Shown here piece by piece: positions 43,392 to 53,102 of a stretch of DNA of 64,000 bases. The notes beneath the pieces are model-generated. The model was not told the origin of the DNA, ran no database searches, and was given only the letters and a program-made list of their open reading frames with translations. This DNA is from Vallitalea sp. (lineage in GTDB: Bacteria > Bacillota > Clostridia > Lachnospirales > Vallitaleaceae), in assembly GCF_025211055.1 (NCBI RefSeq), contig NZ_JAOARO010000094.1, positions 62,001-126,000 of the forward strand, written 5' to 3'. Position numbers and translations under genes: made by a program. Each line of letters opens with the position of its first letter. The first letter of the stretch is position 1.

Positions 43392-43473
43392 ATACATACA
43401 CAAGATATGATGAAAACTCAAGTGTATTTTATTTTTACCATATTTGAAATTTGTGTAACAGAAGGAGAAAATT

Positions 43474-44343
43474 ATGGAATTGACAAGTAAGCGAAAACCT
43501 ATTATAGATTATTTTATAATAATTGTAGGAGTAACATTATTAGCAGCGGGATTAAATATGTTTTTTATCCCTTTGGATCTTGTAACAGGTGGAGTTACTG
43601 GTTTGGCTATAATTATTAAAAAGTTAACTGAAAACATAGTACCAGGTGGGGTTGAACCCTGGATTACTAATATTGTAATAAATATTCCTTTGTTTTTAAC
43701 AGCGGTACTTATTAAGGGCAAAAATTTTGGTGGTAGAAGTTTATTTTCTACAATGTTTTTATCATTAGCTTTAATCTATACATCTTATTTACCTCAAGCT
43801 ACTAATGATATGCTTCTTGGGAGTGTATTTGGTGGAGTTATATCTGGAGCTGGGCTAGGATTGGTTTTTTCAGCTTATTCAACTACAGGTGGAACAGATT
43901 TGGCTGCTAGTATAATACAACACTATATAAAACATATATCAGTAGCCCAATTAATGCTCATATTAGATGCAATCATTATTATATCAGGATATTTCATCTT
44001 TGGAATTGAAAAAGCTATGTACGCTTTAGTAGCAGTATTTATTTCTGCTAAGATTATAGATGCAATTTTAGAAGGTATTCATTTTTCAAAAGCTGCATTT
44101 ATCATATCTGACCATAACGATGTAATATCAAAAGAAATAATGCAGAGATTAGATAGAGGGGCGACAGGCTTACAAGGTAGTGGTAAATTTTCTAATAAGA
44201 GTAAAGAAATTCTTCTTTGTGTTGTATCAAAAAAGGAAATTGTCAAATTAAAAGAAATTGTGAGAGAATATGATAAATCTGCATTTGTTATTGTTGCAGA
44301 TGTAAAAGAAGTTCTCGGTGAAGGATTTATAGAATACAAGTAG
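43474..44343 (+). CDS. YitT family membrane protein
   Basis: The 289-residue protein has five to six membrane helices with GLNMFFIPLDLVTGGVTGLA near 22-41 and AYSTTGGTDLAASIIQHYI near 129-147, the YitT (DUF161) signature. A C-terminal DUF2179 domain of about 80 residues ends in AFVIVADVKEVLGEGF. It is probably a transporter or permease of unknown substrate. AGAAGGAG precedes the ATG. It is separated from the polysaccharide genes by 82 bases and is probably not part of that pathway. Confidence 0.9.
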   Translation: MELTSKRKPIIDYFIIIVGVTLLAAGLNMFFIPLDLVTGGVTGLAIIIKKLTENIVPGGVEPWITNIVINIPLFLTAVLIKGKNFGGRSLFSTMFLSLALIYTSYLPQATNDMLLGSVFGGVISGAGLGLVFSAYSTTGGTDLAASIIQHYIKHISVAQLMLILDAIIIISGYFIFGIEKAMYALVAVFISAKIIDAILEGIHFSKAAFIISDHNDVISKEIMQRLDRGATGLQGSGKFSNKSKEILLCVVSKKEIVKLKEIVREYDKSAFVIVADVKEVLGEGFIEYK

Positions 44344-44445
44344 AATTGGTTCAATCCTATGGAATTACCTTATCTGATGACTTTTATAAGTTAAATTATA
44401 AGCTAGAAAAATATATAAAAAAAAGTGATAATTTTATCTATATTT

Positions 44446-44476
44446 ACTTATCTAGTTATCGGTATAGATAAGTTTA
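44446..44476 (+). terminator. Weak terminator-like hairpin after yitT
   Basis: ACTTATCTA (44446-44454) pairs with TAGATAAGT (44465-44473) around a 10-base loop, followed by only a short T-run. The rest of the 44344-44849 gap is AT-rich and holds only the msmX leader dyads. Confidence 0.5.
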
Positions 44477-44734
44477 CTAATAAATAGGTTATATATAATG
44501 CAAAATTATTAAATTGGTGCTAACAGGTTACAATAATTGTTCAGCTTATTTTTGCAAGTATGACATAATTTATTCCTAGTTTTTAGGTAAAACATACTAG
44601 AAACTGAGTAGTATATCATAATTAGGTATTAAGAAATTAGTCATTATATATAGATTAGTAACTTATAAAAATAAATATTATAGATATAAGTATTAATTAG
44701 AATTAGCAATATACAAAATAAACAAAATGAAAAC

Positions 44735-44844
44735 GGCTAATTTGTTTAATTAACCTATGGTATTAGCCCATGAAATATAGTATATTATCATACGTAGATA
44801 CATACAGAGCTGGAAAATTACAAAAATATCCTAAGGGGGCTAAT
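44735..44844 (+). promoter_or_regulatory. Alternative pairing in the msmX leader that can hide the ribosome site
   Basis: ATTAGCCC (44762-44769) can pair with GGGCTAAT (44837-44844), which includes part of the GGGGG Shine-Dalgarno. Its ATTAGCC part can instead pair with GGCTAAT at 44735-44741. The two helices exclude each other, as in a translational switch. The transcription start is not known. Confidence 0.3.
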
Positions 44845-44849
44845 TTATT

Positions 44850-45962
44850 ATGGCAAGCTTATCATTAAAGAATATTAAAAAAGTATATGCTCAAGGAGTT
44901 ACAGCTGTACAAGATTTTAATCTTGAAATCGCTGATAAAGAATTTATTATCTTTGTAGGACCATCAGGTTGTGGTAAATCAACTACACTTCGTATGATTG
45001 CTGGACTTGAAGAAATCACAGATGGTGAATTATACATTGGTGAAAAATTAGTAAATGATGTTGAACCAAAAGACAGAGATATCGCTATGGTATTCCAAAA
45101 CTATGCATTATATCCTCATATGACTGTTTATGATAACATGGCATTTGGTCTTAAGCTTAGAAAAACTCCTAAGGCAGAAATCCAAAAAAGAGTTACAGAA
45201 GCTGCTAGAATATTAGATATAGAGCATTTATTAGAACGTAAACCAAAAGCATTATCAGGTGGACAAAGACAACGTGTTGCTATGGGTCGTGCTATTGTTC
45301 GTGAGCCAAAAGTATTCTTAATGGACGAACCTCTTTCAAACTTGGATGCTAAACTTAGAGTTCAAATGAGACTTGAAATTTCTAAACTACATCAAAGATT
45401 ACAAACAACAATTATCTATGTAACTCATGACCAGGTTGAGGCGATGACATTAGGTACTCGTATTGTTGTTATGAAAGATGGTATTGTACAACAAGTTGAT
45501 ACACCAACAAACTTATACGAAAAACCACAAAACTTATTCGTAGCTGGATTCATCGGTTCACCACAAATGAACTTTGTTGATTGTAAAGTAGCTAAGAATG
45601 GTAATGGTGTAGATTTAGTTTTTGAATCAAATAAAATTACTTTACCAGAAGCTAAAGCTAAAATATTAGTTGATGGTGGATACATTGGAAAAGAAGTTGT
45701 TATGGGTATTCGTCCACAAGATATTCATGATAGCCAAATATTCATTGAGTCATCACCAAAGAGTATAGTTATGGCTAATGTAAATGTAACAGAAATGTTA
45801 GGTTCTGAAACATTCTTATATGTTATTGTTGATGGTTATGATATGACAGCACGTGTAGATCCAAGATCAAAAGCTAAGCCAGGTGATAAAGTTGAATTAG
45901 CTATTGACTTAAATAGAATTCATGTTTTTGATAAAGAAACAGAAAAGACTATTACTAACTAA
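44850..45962 (+). CDS. msmX: Carbohydrate ABC transporter ATPase (MsmX/UgpC family)
   Basis: The 370-residue protein has Walker A GPSGCGKSTTLRMIAG near 37-52, Q-loop VFQNYALYPHMTVYDN near 80-95, signature LSGGQRQRVAMGRAI near 134-148, Walker B VFLMDEPLSNLDAKLR near 154-169 and a C-terminal TOBE/OB regulatory part (about 235-370, MGIRPQDIH). It energises sugar importers. It stands alone with no permease nearby, as with Bacillus MsmX, which serves several importers. It uses more CGT and CCA codons than its neighbours, suggesting high expression. A terminator follows. Confidence 0.92.
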   Translation: MASLSLKNIKKVYAQGVTAVQDFNLEIADKEFIIFVGPSGCGKSTTLRMIAGLEEITDGELYIGEKLVNDVEPKDRDIAMVFQNYALYPHMTVYDNMAFGLKLRKTPKAEIQKRVTEAARILDIEHLLERKPKALSGGQRQRVAMGRAIVREPKVFLMDEPLSNLDAKLRVQMRLEISKLHQRLQTTIIYVTHDQVEAMTLGTRIVVMKDGIVQQVDTPTNLYEKPQNLFVAGFIGSPQMNFVDCKVAKNGNGVDLVFESNKITLPEAKAKILVDGGYIGKEVVMGIRPQDIHDSQIFIESSPKSIVMANVNVTEMLGSETFLYVIVDGYDMTARVDPRSKAKPGDKVELAIDLNRIHVFDKETEKTITN

Positions 45963-46013
45963 GGATAGTTATTGTTGATAAGATTACTAACATAATGATA
46001 TGTTGAATATATT

Positions 46014-46046
46014 AAAGGGAATGTAAAATACTTCATTCCCTTTTAG
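46014..46046 (+). terminator. Intrinsic terminator after msmX
   Basis: AAAGGGAATG (46014-46023) pairs with CATTCCCTTT (46034-46043), then TAGTTT. Confidence 0.85.
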
Positions 46047-46228
46047 TTTGCTTGTTATAAGAAAAAGCGAACTTTTTTGGATATAATTATTACAAGGTTA
46101 TTTAGTAATTGTTACTTGTCATTACCACAATATAACTAATAATATATAGGTAAAAATGAAAAAAATATAAAAAACTGGATATTCGTTATTAAAAATCAAT
46201 AATATTTATGATCTTTTGGTAAATGATT

Positions 46229-46270
46229 AAGAGGAAATACACAAAATTACGTATTCCCTCTTTTATTTTT
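46229..46270 (+). terminator. Second terminator-like hairpin before the CdaR gene
   Basis: GAGGAAATAC (46231-46240) pairs with GTATTCCCTC (46251-46260) with one mismatch and is followed by TTTTATTTTT. It lies midway in the 45963-46400 gap, with no gene between it and the msmX terminator. Confidence 0.65.
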
Positions 46271-46400
46271 GTAGATTTTGCTATAAAATATATAATAAGG
46301 GAAATAGTAAAGCCTAAAATTGGAAATAATTCTAATAATAAATATTTTATTCACTTATATAATATGCATTTCAATACTAAATAATAAGGGAGAGAAATAA

Positions 46401-47492
46401 ATGATATCAAACCAGATTATTCAAAACACCATTGAAGGACTTAAGACGATAACACGTATTGATATAAGTGTTATAGATCCAGATGGGAAGATACTAGCAA
46501 CAACTGAAGAAGGCAGATTAGAAGAATACAATTTTGCAGTTCCAGATTTCGTAAGGTCACAAGCAGAAAGTCAATTAGTTCTAGGGTATCACTTTTTTAA
46601 AGTATACGACGATCATAATGTAGAATATGTAGTTTCTGCAAAAGGTGAAACTGATGATGTTTATAAAATAGGTAAAATAGCATCTTTCCAAATACAGAAT
46701 CTATTAGTAGCCTATAAAGAAAGATTCGACAAAGACAATTTTATCAAAAACTTATTACTTGATAACCTATTACTTGTGGATATATATAATAGGGCTAAGA
46801 AACTTCATATTGAGACAGATGTTAGAAGAGTAACTTTTTTAGTAGAAACTAAATTCGAGAAAGATAATAATGCACTTGAAATCGTAAGAAGCATATTCCC
46901 TTTAAAAACTAAAGATTTTATTACTGCAGTTGATGAAAAAAATATAATTATAGTTAAGGAATTAGATGAAAACGATACTAATGAAGATATCAATAAAATA
47001 GCAAAAGTGATTTTGGATACTCTTAATACAGAGGCTATGAGTAGTGTCTATGTAGCTATGGGTACAGTAGTAAATGATATTAAAGATGTTTCACGTTCTT
47101 ATAAAGAAGCTAAAATGGCTTTAGAAGTGGGTAAAATATTCTATGTGGACAAGTATATTATAGGCTACAATAACCTAGGAATTGGAAGAATCATATATCA
47201 ATTACCATTACCACTTTGCCAAATGTTCATAAAAGAAATATTTCATGGAAAATCACCTGATGATTTTGATAAAGAAACTATTACTACAATAAATAAATTC
47301 TTTGAAAATAGTTTGAATGTATCAGAAACATCAAGACAGTTATATATTCATAGGAATACTCTTGTATATAGATTAGATAAACTACAAAAGAATACAGGTC
47401 TTGACTTACGTATTTTTGAAGATGCTATTACATTCAAAATAGCATTGATGGTTGTTAAGTATATGAAATTTATAAGTGAATCGGAATATTAA
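46401..47492 (+). CDS. CdaR/PucR-family transcriptional regulator
   Basis: The 363-residue protein has an N-terminal sugar-diacid-recognition-like sensor (ISVIDPDGKILATTEEGRLEE near residues 22-42), a GGDEF-like middle (MGTVVNDIKDVSRSYKEAKMA near 215-235) and a C-terminal PucR-type HTH at about 300-355 (FENSLNVSETSRQLYIHRNT, then LVYRLDKLQKNTG). Members control uptake and use of carbohydrates or diacids. No target is adjacent except msmX upstream. GGGAGAG precedes the ATG. The effector cannot be inferred. Confidence 0.87.
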   Translation: MISNQIIQNTIEGLKTITRIDISVIDPDGKILATTEEGRLEEYNFAVPDFVRSQAESQLVLGYHFFKVYDDHNVEYVVSAKGETDDVYKIGKIASFQIQNLLVAYKERFDKDNFIKNLLLDNLLLVDIYNRAKKLHIETDVRRVTFLVETKFEKDNNALEIVRSIFPLKTKDFITAVDEKNIIIVKELDENDTNEDINKIAKVILDTLNTEAMSSVYVAMGTVVNDIKDVSRSYKEAKMALEVGKIFYVDKYIIGYNNLGIGRIIYQLPLPLCQMFIKEIFHGKSPDDFDKETITTINKFFENSLNVSETSRQLYIHRNTLVYRLDKLQKNTGLDLRIFEDAITFKIALMVVKYMKFISESEY

Positions 47493-47509
47493 ACATAAAA
47501 ATATACGTG

Positions 47510-47563
47510 TAAAAGACGATAAAGCAATTGTAGTTATCTACAATTGCCTAAGTCTTTTATCGT
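47510..47563 (+). terminator. Bidirectional terminator-like dyad before ftsE
   Basis: GCAATTGTAG (47524-47533) pairs perfectly with 47538-47547 around TTAT. The outer AAAAGAC/GTCTTTT and ACGATAAA/TTTATCGT extend it on both sides. Confidence 0.75.
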
Positions 47564-47632
47564 ATAGTAAAATCATTTACATATGAGTCGGAGTAAAATA
47601 ATAATTTGTTTTTGTAGTTAGGAGGATATTAG

Positions 47633-48319
47633 TTGATACGTCTTGAAAACATTACAAAGATATATTCCAATGGGGTATGTGCTTTGAATAATGTATCATT
47701 GGGAATAGAAAAAGGAGAATTCGTTTTTATAGTTGGGAATAGTGGTTCTGGAAAAACTACATTAATAAAATTATTGATGAAGGAACTAGATTCTACTGAA
47801 GGAAAAATATTTGTTGATGACAAGGATATAACAAGATTAAAAAGACGTTATGTTTCAACATTAAGAAGAAACATTGGAGTTGTATTTCAAGATTTTAGAT
47901 TACTTGATAAGATGACTGTATATGATAACGTTGCTTTTGCACTTAAAGTAACAGAGGCATCAAATAAAAAGATAAGAAGAAGTGTACCTATGGTATTATC
48001 AATGGTGGGTCTTTCCAAAAAGGCAAAAATGTACCCAACAGAGATTTCAGGTGGAGAAAAACAAAGAACAGCGTTAGCTAGAGCAATTGTTAATAATCCC
48101 CCGATTCTAGTAGCAGATGAACCTACAGGAAATCTTGATCCTAATAATTCATGGGAAATAATGAAATTGCTAACAGAAATTAATATGAGGGGTACCACAG
48201 TAGTTGTTGTAACTCACGATAAAGAGATGGTTAACGCAATGAAAAAACGAGTTGTTACCCTTAATAATGGCTGTATTGTAAGAGATGTGCAAAGGGGAGA
48301 CTACGGGGATGAAGCTTAG
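47633..48319 (+). CDS. ftsE: Cell division ATP-binding protein FtsE
   Basis: The 228-residue protein starts at TTG, 8 bases after AGGAGG. It has Walker A GNSGSGKTTLIKLLMKE near 36-52, VVFQDFRLLDKMTVYDNVAF near 83-102 (FtsE-type Q-loop), signature ISGGEKQRTALARAIV near 141-156 and Walker B ILVADEPTGNLDPN near 160-173. With FtsX it forms the ABC complex that activates peptidoglycan hydrolases at division. The ftsX start lies 11 bases inside the end of this gene. Confidence 0.95.
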   Translation: MIRLENITKIYSNGVCALNNVSLGIEKGEFVFIVGNSGSGKTTLIKLLMKELDSTEGKIFVDDKDITRLKRRYVSTLRRNIGVVFQDFRLLDKMTVYDNVAFALKVTEASNKKIRRSVPMVLSMVGLSKKAKMYPTEISGGEKQRTALARAIVNNPPILVADEPTGNLDPNNSWEIMKLLTEINMRGTTVVVVTHDKEMVNAMKKRVVTLNNGCIVRDVQRGDYGDEA

Positions 48320-49220
48320 AACAGTTGATTATTGTTTTAAACAAGGGGTAATCAATCTATTTAAGAATAGATTAATGTCCATCGCTTCTATTGGTACAAT
48401 AGCGGCTTGTTTGTTCATTGTAGGTATTTTTTATATAACTGCTGCCAATATTGAATATACGTTAAAAGAAGCGGAAAGCAACTTAGGAATAGCAGTTTTT
48501 CTAAAAGAAAATATAACAAAAACAGATAGAGAAGCTATAGAAACAATGATAAGCGAAAGAGAAGAAGTAAAATCAGTTGAATACATATCACCAGAACAAG
48601 CATGGGAAGACTTCAAAAAAACTATGTACGAAAATAATGAAGATTTATTGATTGGATTTGATGGAGAAAATAATCCATTAAAGAAATCTGATAACTTTCA
48701 GGTATTGATAAAAGATATCAATAAGCAAGAATCATTAGTTAAGTACATACAAACTTTGAGTGGAGTCAGAAAAATTAGACAGGAAAAAAATGTTACTGAA
48801 ATAATAAAAGGATTTAATAGTTTCATTAACTATATGAGTATAGTACTTATTGTTATACTAATTTTTATATCTGTTTTTTTAATTTCTAATACTGTTAGAA
48901 TTGCCATATCAGTTAGAAAGAATGAAATTAACATTATGAAATATCTGGGAGCTAAAGACTTTTTTATAAAATTCCCATTTATCATAGAGGGTATGCTTAT
49001 AGGAGCAATTGGTGCAATAGTACCATTAGCAGTAATATATTTGGCATATGACTATGTAATAAATAGCATTAATGAAAGATTTGTTGTTATTAATCAATTT
49101 TTATCGTTTATGAACGTAGGTCAGATATATACAATTCTGATACCATTATCGTTGATTATTGGAATAGGTATAGGTATCGTAGGAAGTAGAATTACTATAA
49201 GAAAGCACTTGAGGGTATAA
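48309..49220 (+). CDS. ftsX: Cell division protein FtsX
   Basis: The 303-residue protein has the FtsX layout: helix 1 near 22-45 after FKQGVINLFKNRLMSIASIG, an extracellular domain (about 45-170; YISPEQAWEDFKKTMYEN), then three helices near 178, 230 and 268 with ISVRKNEINIMKYLGAKDFF near 205-224. ATG 48309 matches the family N-terminus MKLRTVDYCFKQG; an earlier in-frame ATG at 48285 lacks it. Together with FtsE it should regulate the M23-domain protein encoded 39 bases downstream. Confidence 0.94.
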   Translation: MKLRTVDYCFKQGVINLFKNRLMSIASIGTIAACLFIVGIFYITAANIEYTLKEAESNLGIAVFLKENITKTDREAIETMISEREEVKSVEYISPEQAWEDFKKTMYENNEDLLIGFDGENNPLKKSDNFQVLIKDINKQESLVKYIQTLSGVRKIRQEKNVTEIIKGFNSFINYMSIVLIVILIFISVFLISNTVRIAISVRKNEINIMKYLGAKDFFIKFPFIIEGMLIGAIGAIVPLAVIYLAYDYVINSINERFVVINQFLSFMNVGQIYTILIPLSLIIGIGIGIVGSRITIRKHLRV

Positions 49221-49259
49221 GACTTAAAAATATATTATATAAACAATAAGGAGGGCTAT

Positions 49260-50390
49260 ATGAAAAGAGTAATTAAAAATTGTTTGGTTATATTACTTTT
49301 GTTTATGGTTCCAACTACAATATTTGCTTCTTCCTATAAGCAGCAGTTAGATGATTTGGAACGACAACAAAAAAATAGCCAAAGTTCAATTAAACAAAAT
49401 GAACAAGAAATCAAAGAATTAGACGCAGATATTAAAGAATTGGTAGGACGAATTGTACAGTTAGACAAGCAGATTGACGAATTTGATATTAAAATTAAAG
49501 ATTTAGAGCAACAATTAAGTGATAAAGAAAAAGAGATTGAAGTTACTAAACAAGACTTGGCAAAAGCTAAGGAAAAAGAAGAAAAATATTTTAAGCAAAC
49601 TAGTGAACGTATGAAAGTAATGTATGAACAAGGAGATTCTGCATATTTAGAGGTAGTATTAGAATCAAAAAATTTAAGTGATTTACTTAATAGAGTAGAG
49701 TACATAAATGCATTATTAGAATACGATACAAATATGATAAAAGAATTAGAAAATATAAGAGATGACATAGCTGCAACAGAAGTTAAATTAGAAGATGATA
49801 AGGAAAAAATTGTAGGATTGAAAGCAGAATGTGATCTTCAAAAATCAGCATTAGAAGACGTTCAAGCTACTAAAGAAAAAGAAATGGCTGCTTTAGAAAA
49901 AGATAAAAGAATTAATCAAGCAGAAATAGATGCTAAGAAAAAAGAAATGGAAGAGATAGCAAAGGCTATTGATAATATTAAGAGTAAGTTAGTTTATGCA
50001 GGTGGTAAGATGGCTTGGCCAACAAAATCCCATCGTATAACATGTCCTTTTGGTACGAGAAAACATCCTATTACGCATGTTATTAAAAATCACACAGGAA
50101 TTGATATTGGTATACCATCTGGAACATCTGTGAAAGCAGCTAGTAATGGAACTGTAGCATTTGCTGGTTATAGTAGTGTATGGGGTAATTATATTTTGGT
50201 AGATCATGGAAGTGGATACGTAACTATCTATGCACATAACTCTAAATTACTAGTTAAAAAAGGACAAAAAGTAAAAATTGGACAAACTATTGCAAAATCA
50301 GGTAATACTGGATGGTCAACAGGTCCTCATTTACATTTTGGTATTAGAAAAAATGGTGAATGGATTAATCCATTGAATATGCTTAATTAA
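49260..50390 (+). CDS. EnvC/PcsB-like coiled-coil protein with M23 peptidase domain
   Basis: The 376-residue protein has a signal peptide (cleavage near IFASS, residue 23), a long coiled coil (about 25-245) and an M23 (LytM) domain. The domain includes CPFGTRKHPITHVIKNHTGI near 261-280, DIGIPSGTSVKAASNGTV near 281-298, and the HLHFG zinc motif near 358-362. All zinc ligands seem intact (H in NHTGID, D, HLHFG), so it may be an active endopeptidase, unlike E. coli EnvC. FtsEX normally recruits such a protein through its coiled coil. AAGGAGGG precedes the ATG. Confidence 0.92.
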   Translation: MKRVIKNCLVILLLFMVPTTIFASSYKQQLDDLERQQKNSQSSIKQNEQEIKELDADIKELVGRIVQLDKQIDEFDIKIKDLEQQLSDKEKEIEVTKQDLAKAKEKEEKYFKQTSERMKVMYEQGDSAYLEVVLESKNLSDLLNRVEYINALLEYDTNMIKELENIRDDIAATEVKLEDDKEKIVGLKAECDLQKSALEDVQATKEKEMAALEKDKRINQAEIDAKKKEMEEIAKAIDNIKSKLVYAGGKMAWPTKSHRITCPFGTRKHPITHVIKNHTGIDIGIPSGTSVKAASNGTVAFAGYSSVWGNYILVDHGSGYVTIYAHNSKLLVKKGQKVKIGQTIAKSGNTGWSTGPHLHFGIRKNGEWINPLNMLN

Positions 50391-50408
50391 TAAAAAACAT
50401 GTAATTGC

Positions 50409-50433
50409 AAAAAACTGCTAATGCAGTTTTTTT
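50409..50433 (+). terminator. Intrinsic terminator after the M23 peptidase gene
   Basis: AAAAAACTGC pairs with GCAGTTTTTT around TAAT, followed by CC. The compact stem with A- and T-tracts is typical. Confidence 0.88.
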
Positions 50434-50499
50434 CCTATAATGGAATAATACTAACTTAAATACAATACAATATTATTAGTATAGTAAGGAGAATGTTAT

Positions 50500-51759
50500 A
50501 TGGCTGAAAGAAAAAAATTTATTTATGGATTAGTTGTTGGGATGGCTATTATTCTTTTAATAAATGTTATATATTTCGGAACATCTAATTTGATGCACCA
50601 AGTGGAGGATAATAAAGGTGTTCAGGTTGTAAAGGAAGGATATAATACCCCAGAAGAAAAAATCAAGGATATACTTAAGCTTGTAGAAGACAGATACTAT
50701 CTAGAGAATTATAAAGAAGAAGAGCTATATGATAGTGCTTATGATGGATTATATAGTGGATTGTTGGATGGTTTGGAAGATCCATATACTGAATATTATA
50801 CAAAAAAAGAATATGAATCATTCATGGAAAGTACATCTGGGAGTTATGAAGGTATCGGTGCTGTTGTTACCTATAGTGAGGAGACAAAAGAATTGATGAT
50901 TGTATCACCATTTATAGGTTCTCCAGCTGAAAAAGCTGGATTGCTTCCTGGAGATATAGTAAGAAAAGTTGATGATAAGAATATAAAAGGTCTTACTATG
51001 GAAGATGTAGTTGCCAACATGATTAGAGGTAAAAAAGGTACTAAGGTAACTCTAAGTATCTATAGAGAATCTGATAACTCAAATATGGATTTAGTAATAA
51101 AAAGAGATGTAATAACAATGCCTACTGTATCTTATGAAATGTTAGATGGCAAAATAGGGTATATTCGTATTACTGGATTTGAAGAAGTAACTTATGATCA
51201 ATTTAAAGAAGCGCTTTATGATCTAGAAGCACAAGAACAAAAAGGATTGATTATTGATGTTAGAAATAATCCTGGAGGACTTTTGAATATTGTTATTGAT
51301 ATGTCTGACGAACTATTGCCAAAAGGATTGATTGTTTATACAGAAGATAAAAATGGTTATAGAGAACAAGCATCATCTGATGAAGAACATAAATTCACCA
51401 AACCTTTAGTTGTATTGGCAAATGAAAATAGTGCTAGTGCATCTGAGATTTTGACAGGTGCCATAAAAGATAGTGGTATTGGTACAGTTGTAGGAACAAC
51501 AACTTTCGGTAAAGGTTTGGTTCAGAGAATATTCCCATTAGAAGATGGTTCAGCAGTAAAAGTTACTATTTCAAAATATTATACTCCTAGTGGCAACTAT
51601 ATACACGGAAAAGGAATTGAACCTGATGTAAAGATTGAATTGCCAGAAGGGCTAAAAAAAGAATTGGTTATTAAAAGAGAAGAAGATACACAATTTGCAA
51701 AAGCTGTTGAAGTAATGAAAGATAAAATTGCTAAAGAAGATATGGCTAATAGTAAGTAA
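50500..51759 (+). CDS. ctpB: C-terminal processing protease (S41 family)
   Basis: The 419-residue protein has an N-terminal membrane anchor (about 10-30), a PDZ domain (about 105-190; SPAEKAGLLPGDIVRKVDD) and the S41 core with IRITGFEEVTYDQFKEAL near 222, DVRNNPGGLLNIVIDM near 252-267, the catalytic Ser in NENSASASEILTGA near 308-321 and the Lys in TTFGKGLVQRIFP near 337-349. It cleaves exported proteins near their C-terminus. Next to ftsEX and a wall hydrolase it may tune hydrolase levels, which is inference. AAGGAG precedes the ATG. The symbol follows the Bacillus homologue. Confidence 0.9.
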   Translation: MAERKKFIYGLVVGMAIILLINVIYFGTSNLMHQVEDNKGVQVVKEGYNTPEEKIKDILKLVEDRYYLENYKEEELYDSAYDGLYSGLLDGLEDPYTEYYTKKEYESFMESTSGSYEGIGAVVTYSEETKELMIVSPFIGSPAEKAGLLPGDIVRKVDDKNIKGLTMEDVVANMIRGKKGTKVTLSIYRESDNSNMDLVIKRDVITMPTVSYEMLDGKIGYIRITGFEEVTYDQFKEALYDLEAQEQKGLIIDVRNNPGGLLNIVIDMSDELLPKGLIVYTEDKNGYREQASSDEEHKFTKPLVVLANENSASASEILTGAIKDSGIGTVVGTTTFGKGLVQRIFPLEDGSAVKVTISKYYTPSGNYIHGKGIEPDVKIELPEGLKKELVIKREEDTQFAKAVEVMKDKIAKEDMANSK

Positions 51760-51817
51760 ATAAAATAATATAAGAAACTGGTAAAATGGTTGATAATGTT
51801 AAAATAGGGGAGCATAT

Positions 51818-53080
51818 ATGAATCCATTGTTAGAAATAATCCATATTACACTATTGTCTATTTCAAGAGCACTGTTCAATTTTTCATTTATATTTGTAAT
51901 ATGGATTCTATATCTTTTAATTAAAAAATATAAAAGTGTTAATATATATAACTTTGATAATTCTAAGACAGTTATAAGTGCCCTTGTAGAGTCTATTCTA
52001 CAAGGGATAATCATTGGTATAATTGGCAGTCTGATAATAGTTATTATTGGGCTTCCAATTAATTTAACGTACTATTTAATATTTTTACTTCCCCTAGCTC
52101 TTATGTTATCCCTTATAAATATTAGATATTTATGTTTTTCATATGCTGCTTCTGTCATGGGCGTCTTGTCATTAGTGTTTAGAGGTCAAACTATATTTGG
52201 AGTTAATTTACCTGATATCAATATTAATATCAGTGGGTTATTGGCATTGGTAGGTATTTTACATTTAATGGAAGCTATATTAATCTATTTTGTAGGAGCA
52301 GATGATCCTATACCCATTGTGGCAAAAAAAGATGGAAAAATTGTTGTAGGACATTTGATGCAAAAGTATTGGCCGTTACCTATTGCTATGCTTGTATTAT
52401 CAAGTGGAGGAGTGTCTAACTCAGAAATTGTTCAGATGCCAGAATGGTGGCCGTTGTTAAAAGATATACCCAATAATATAGGTACATATTTCTATGGATT
52501 AATGCCTTTTGTGGGAGCTTTAGGATATAGTAGCATAACATATTGTGAGGAACCTAAAAAAAGAAGTAGAAAAACCGCTTTAAGATTGATGGTTTATAGC
52601 GTGTTATTGATTGTTTTATCTATTTATTCAGTAGATAATATTTTTCTACAGATATTAGGTACAATTCTTATGGCTGGCATTCATGAAGGTATGATTCTAT
52701 ATGAGCAATATATTGAAAGTAAAAGAGAGCCTATTTATACAGTACCTATAAAAGGGGTAAGAGTTATGGGAGTTACTAGGGGTGGTGCTGGAGATCAAAT
52801 GGGTATTAGGGTTGGAGATATAATAGCTAAGATTAATGGAATAAATGTTTTGAATACACGGCAGTATAGGGCGATATTAAAGAATGGTTTTACTTTTTTA
52901 TGGGTAGATGTTGTACATCTTGATGGGAGTTTGGATACTTATGAGTTTAAGGCTTATCCTGATGGTATTACTGATTTGAAGGTGAGATTAATTCCGGAAA
53001 ATCCAAGGATTATTTATAGGCATCAGAGTGTACAGAAGATAGGGTTGTTTCATATTATTAAAAATAGGTTTGGGAGATAA
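51818..53080 (+). CDS. PDZ-domain polytopic membrane protein (MinJ-like)
   Basis: The 420-residue protein has about eight membrane helices in residues 1-300 (for example IIIGIIGSLIIVIIGLPINL near 68) and a C-terminal PDZ domain (about 310-400; VTRGGAGDQMGIRVGDIIAKI). This layout resembles Bacillus MinJ, which links DivIVA with MinD. Here it follows the Ctp protease, an arrangement seen in other Clostridia. It may be a scaffold at the division site or a partner of the protease. No catalytic motif is visible. GGGGAG precedes the ATG. Confidence 0.78.
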   Translation: MNPLLEIIHITLLSISRALFNFSFIFVIWILYLLIKKYKSVNIYNFDNSKTVISALVESILQGIIIGIIGSLIIVIIGLPINLTYYLIFLLPLALMLSLINIRYLCFSYAASVMGVLSLVFRGQTIFGVNLPDININISGLLALVGILHLMEAILIYFVGADDPIPIVAKKDGKIVVGHLMQKYWPLPIAMLVLSSGGVSNSEIVQMPEWWPLLKDIPNNIGTYFYGLMPFVGALGYSSITYCEEPKKRSRKTALRLMVYSVLLIVLSIYSVDNIFLQILGTILMAGIHEGMILYEQYIESKREPIYTVPIKGVRVMGVTRGGAGDQMGIRVGDIIAKINGINVLNTRQYRAILKNGFTFLWVDVVHLDGSLDTYEFKAYPDGITDLKVRLIPENPRIIYRHQSVQKIGLFHIIKNRFGR

Positions 53081-53102
53081 AGAGTTATTTAAAGGTTTGT
53101 AT

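Noticed and set aside
44726..44741. Possible CcpA cre site (ATGAAAACG...) before msmX
   Set aside because: Only the left half matches the cre consensus; the right half lacks the expected CA end.
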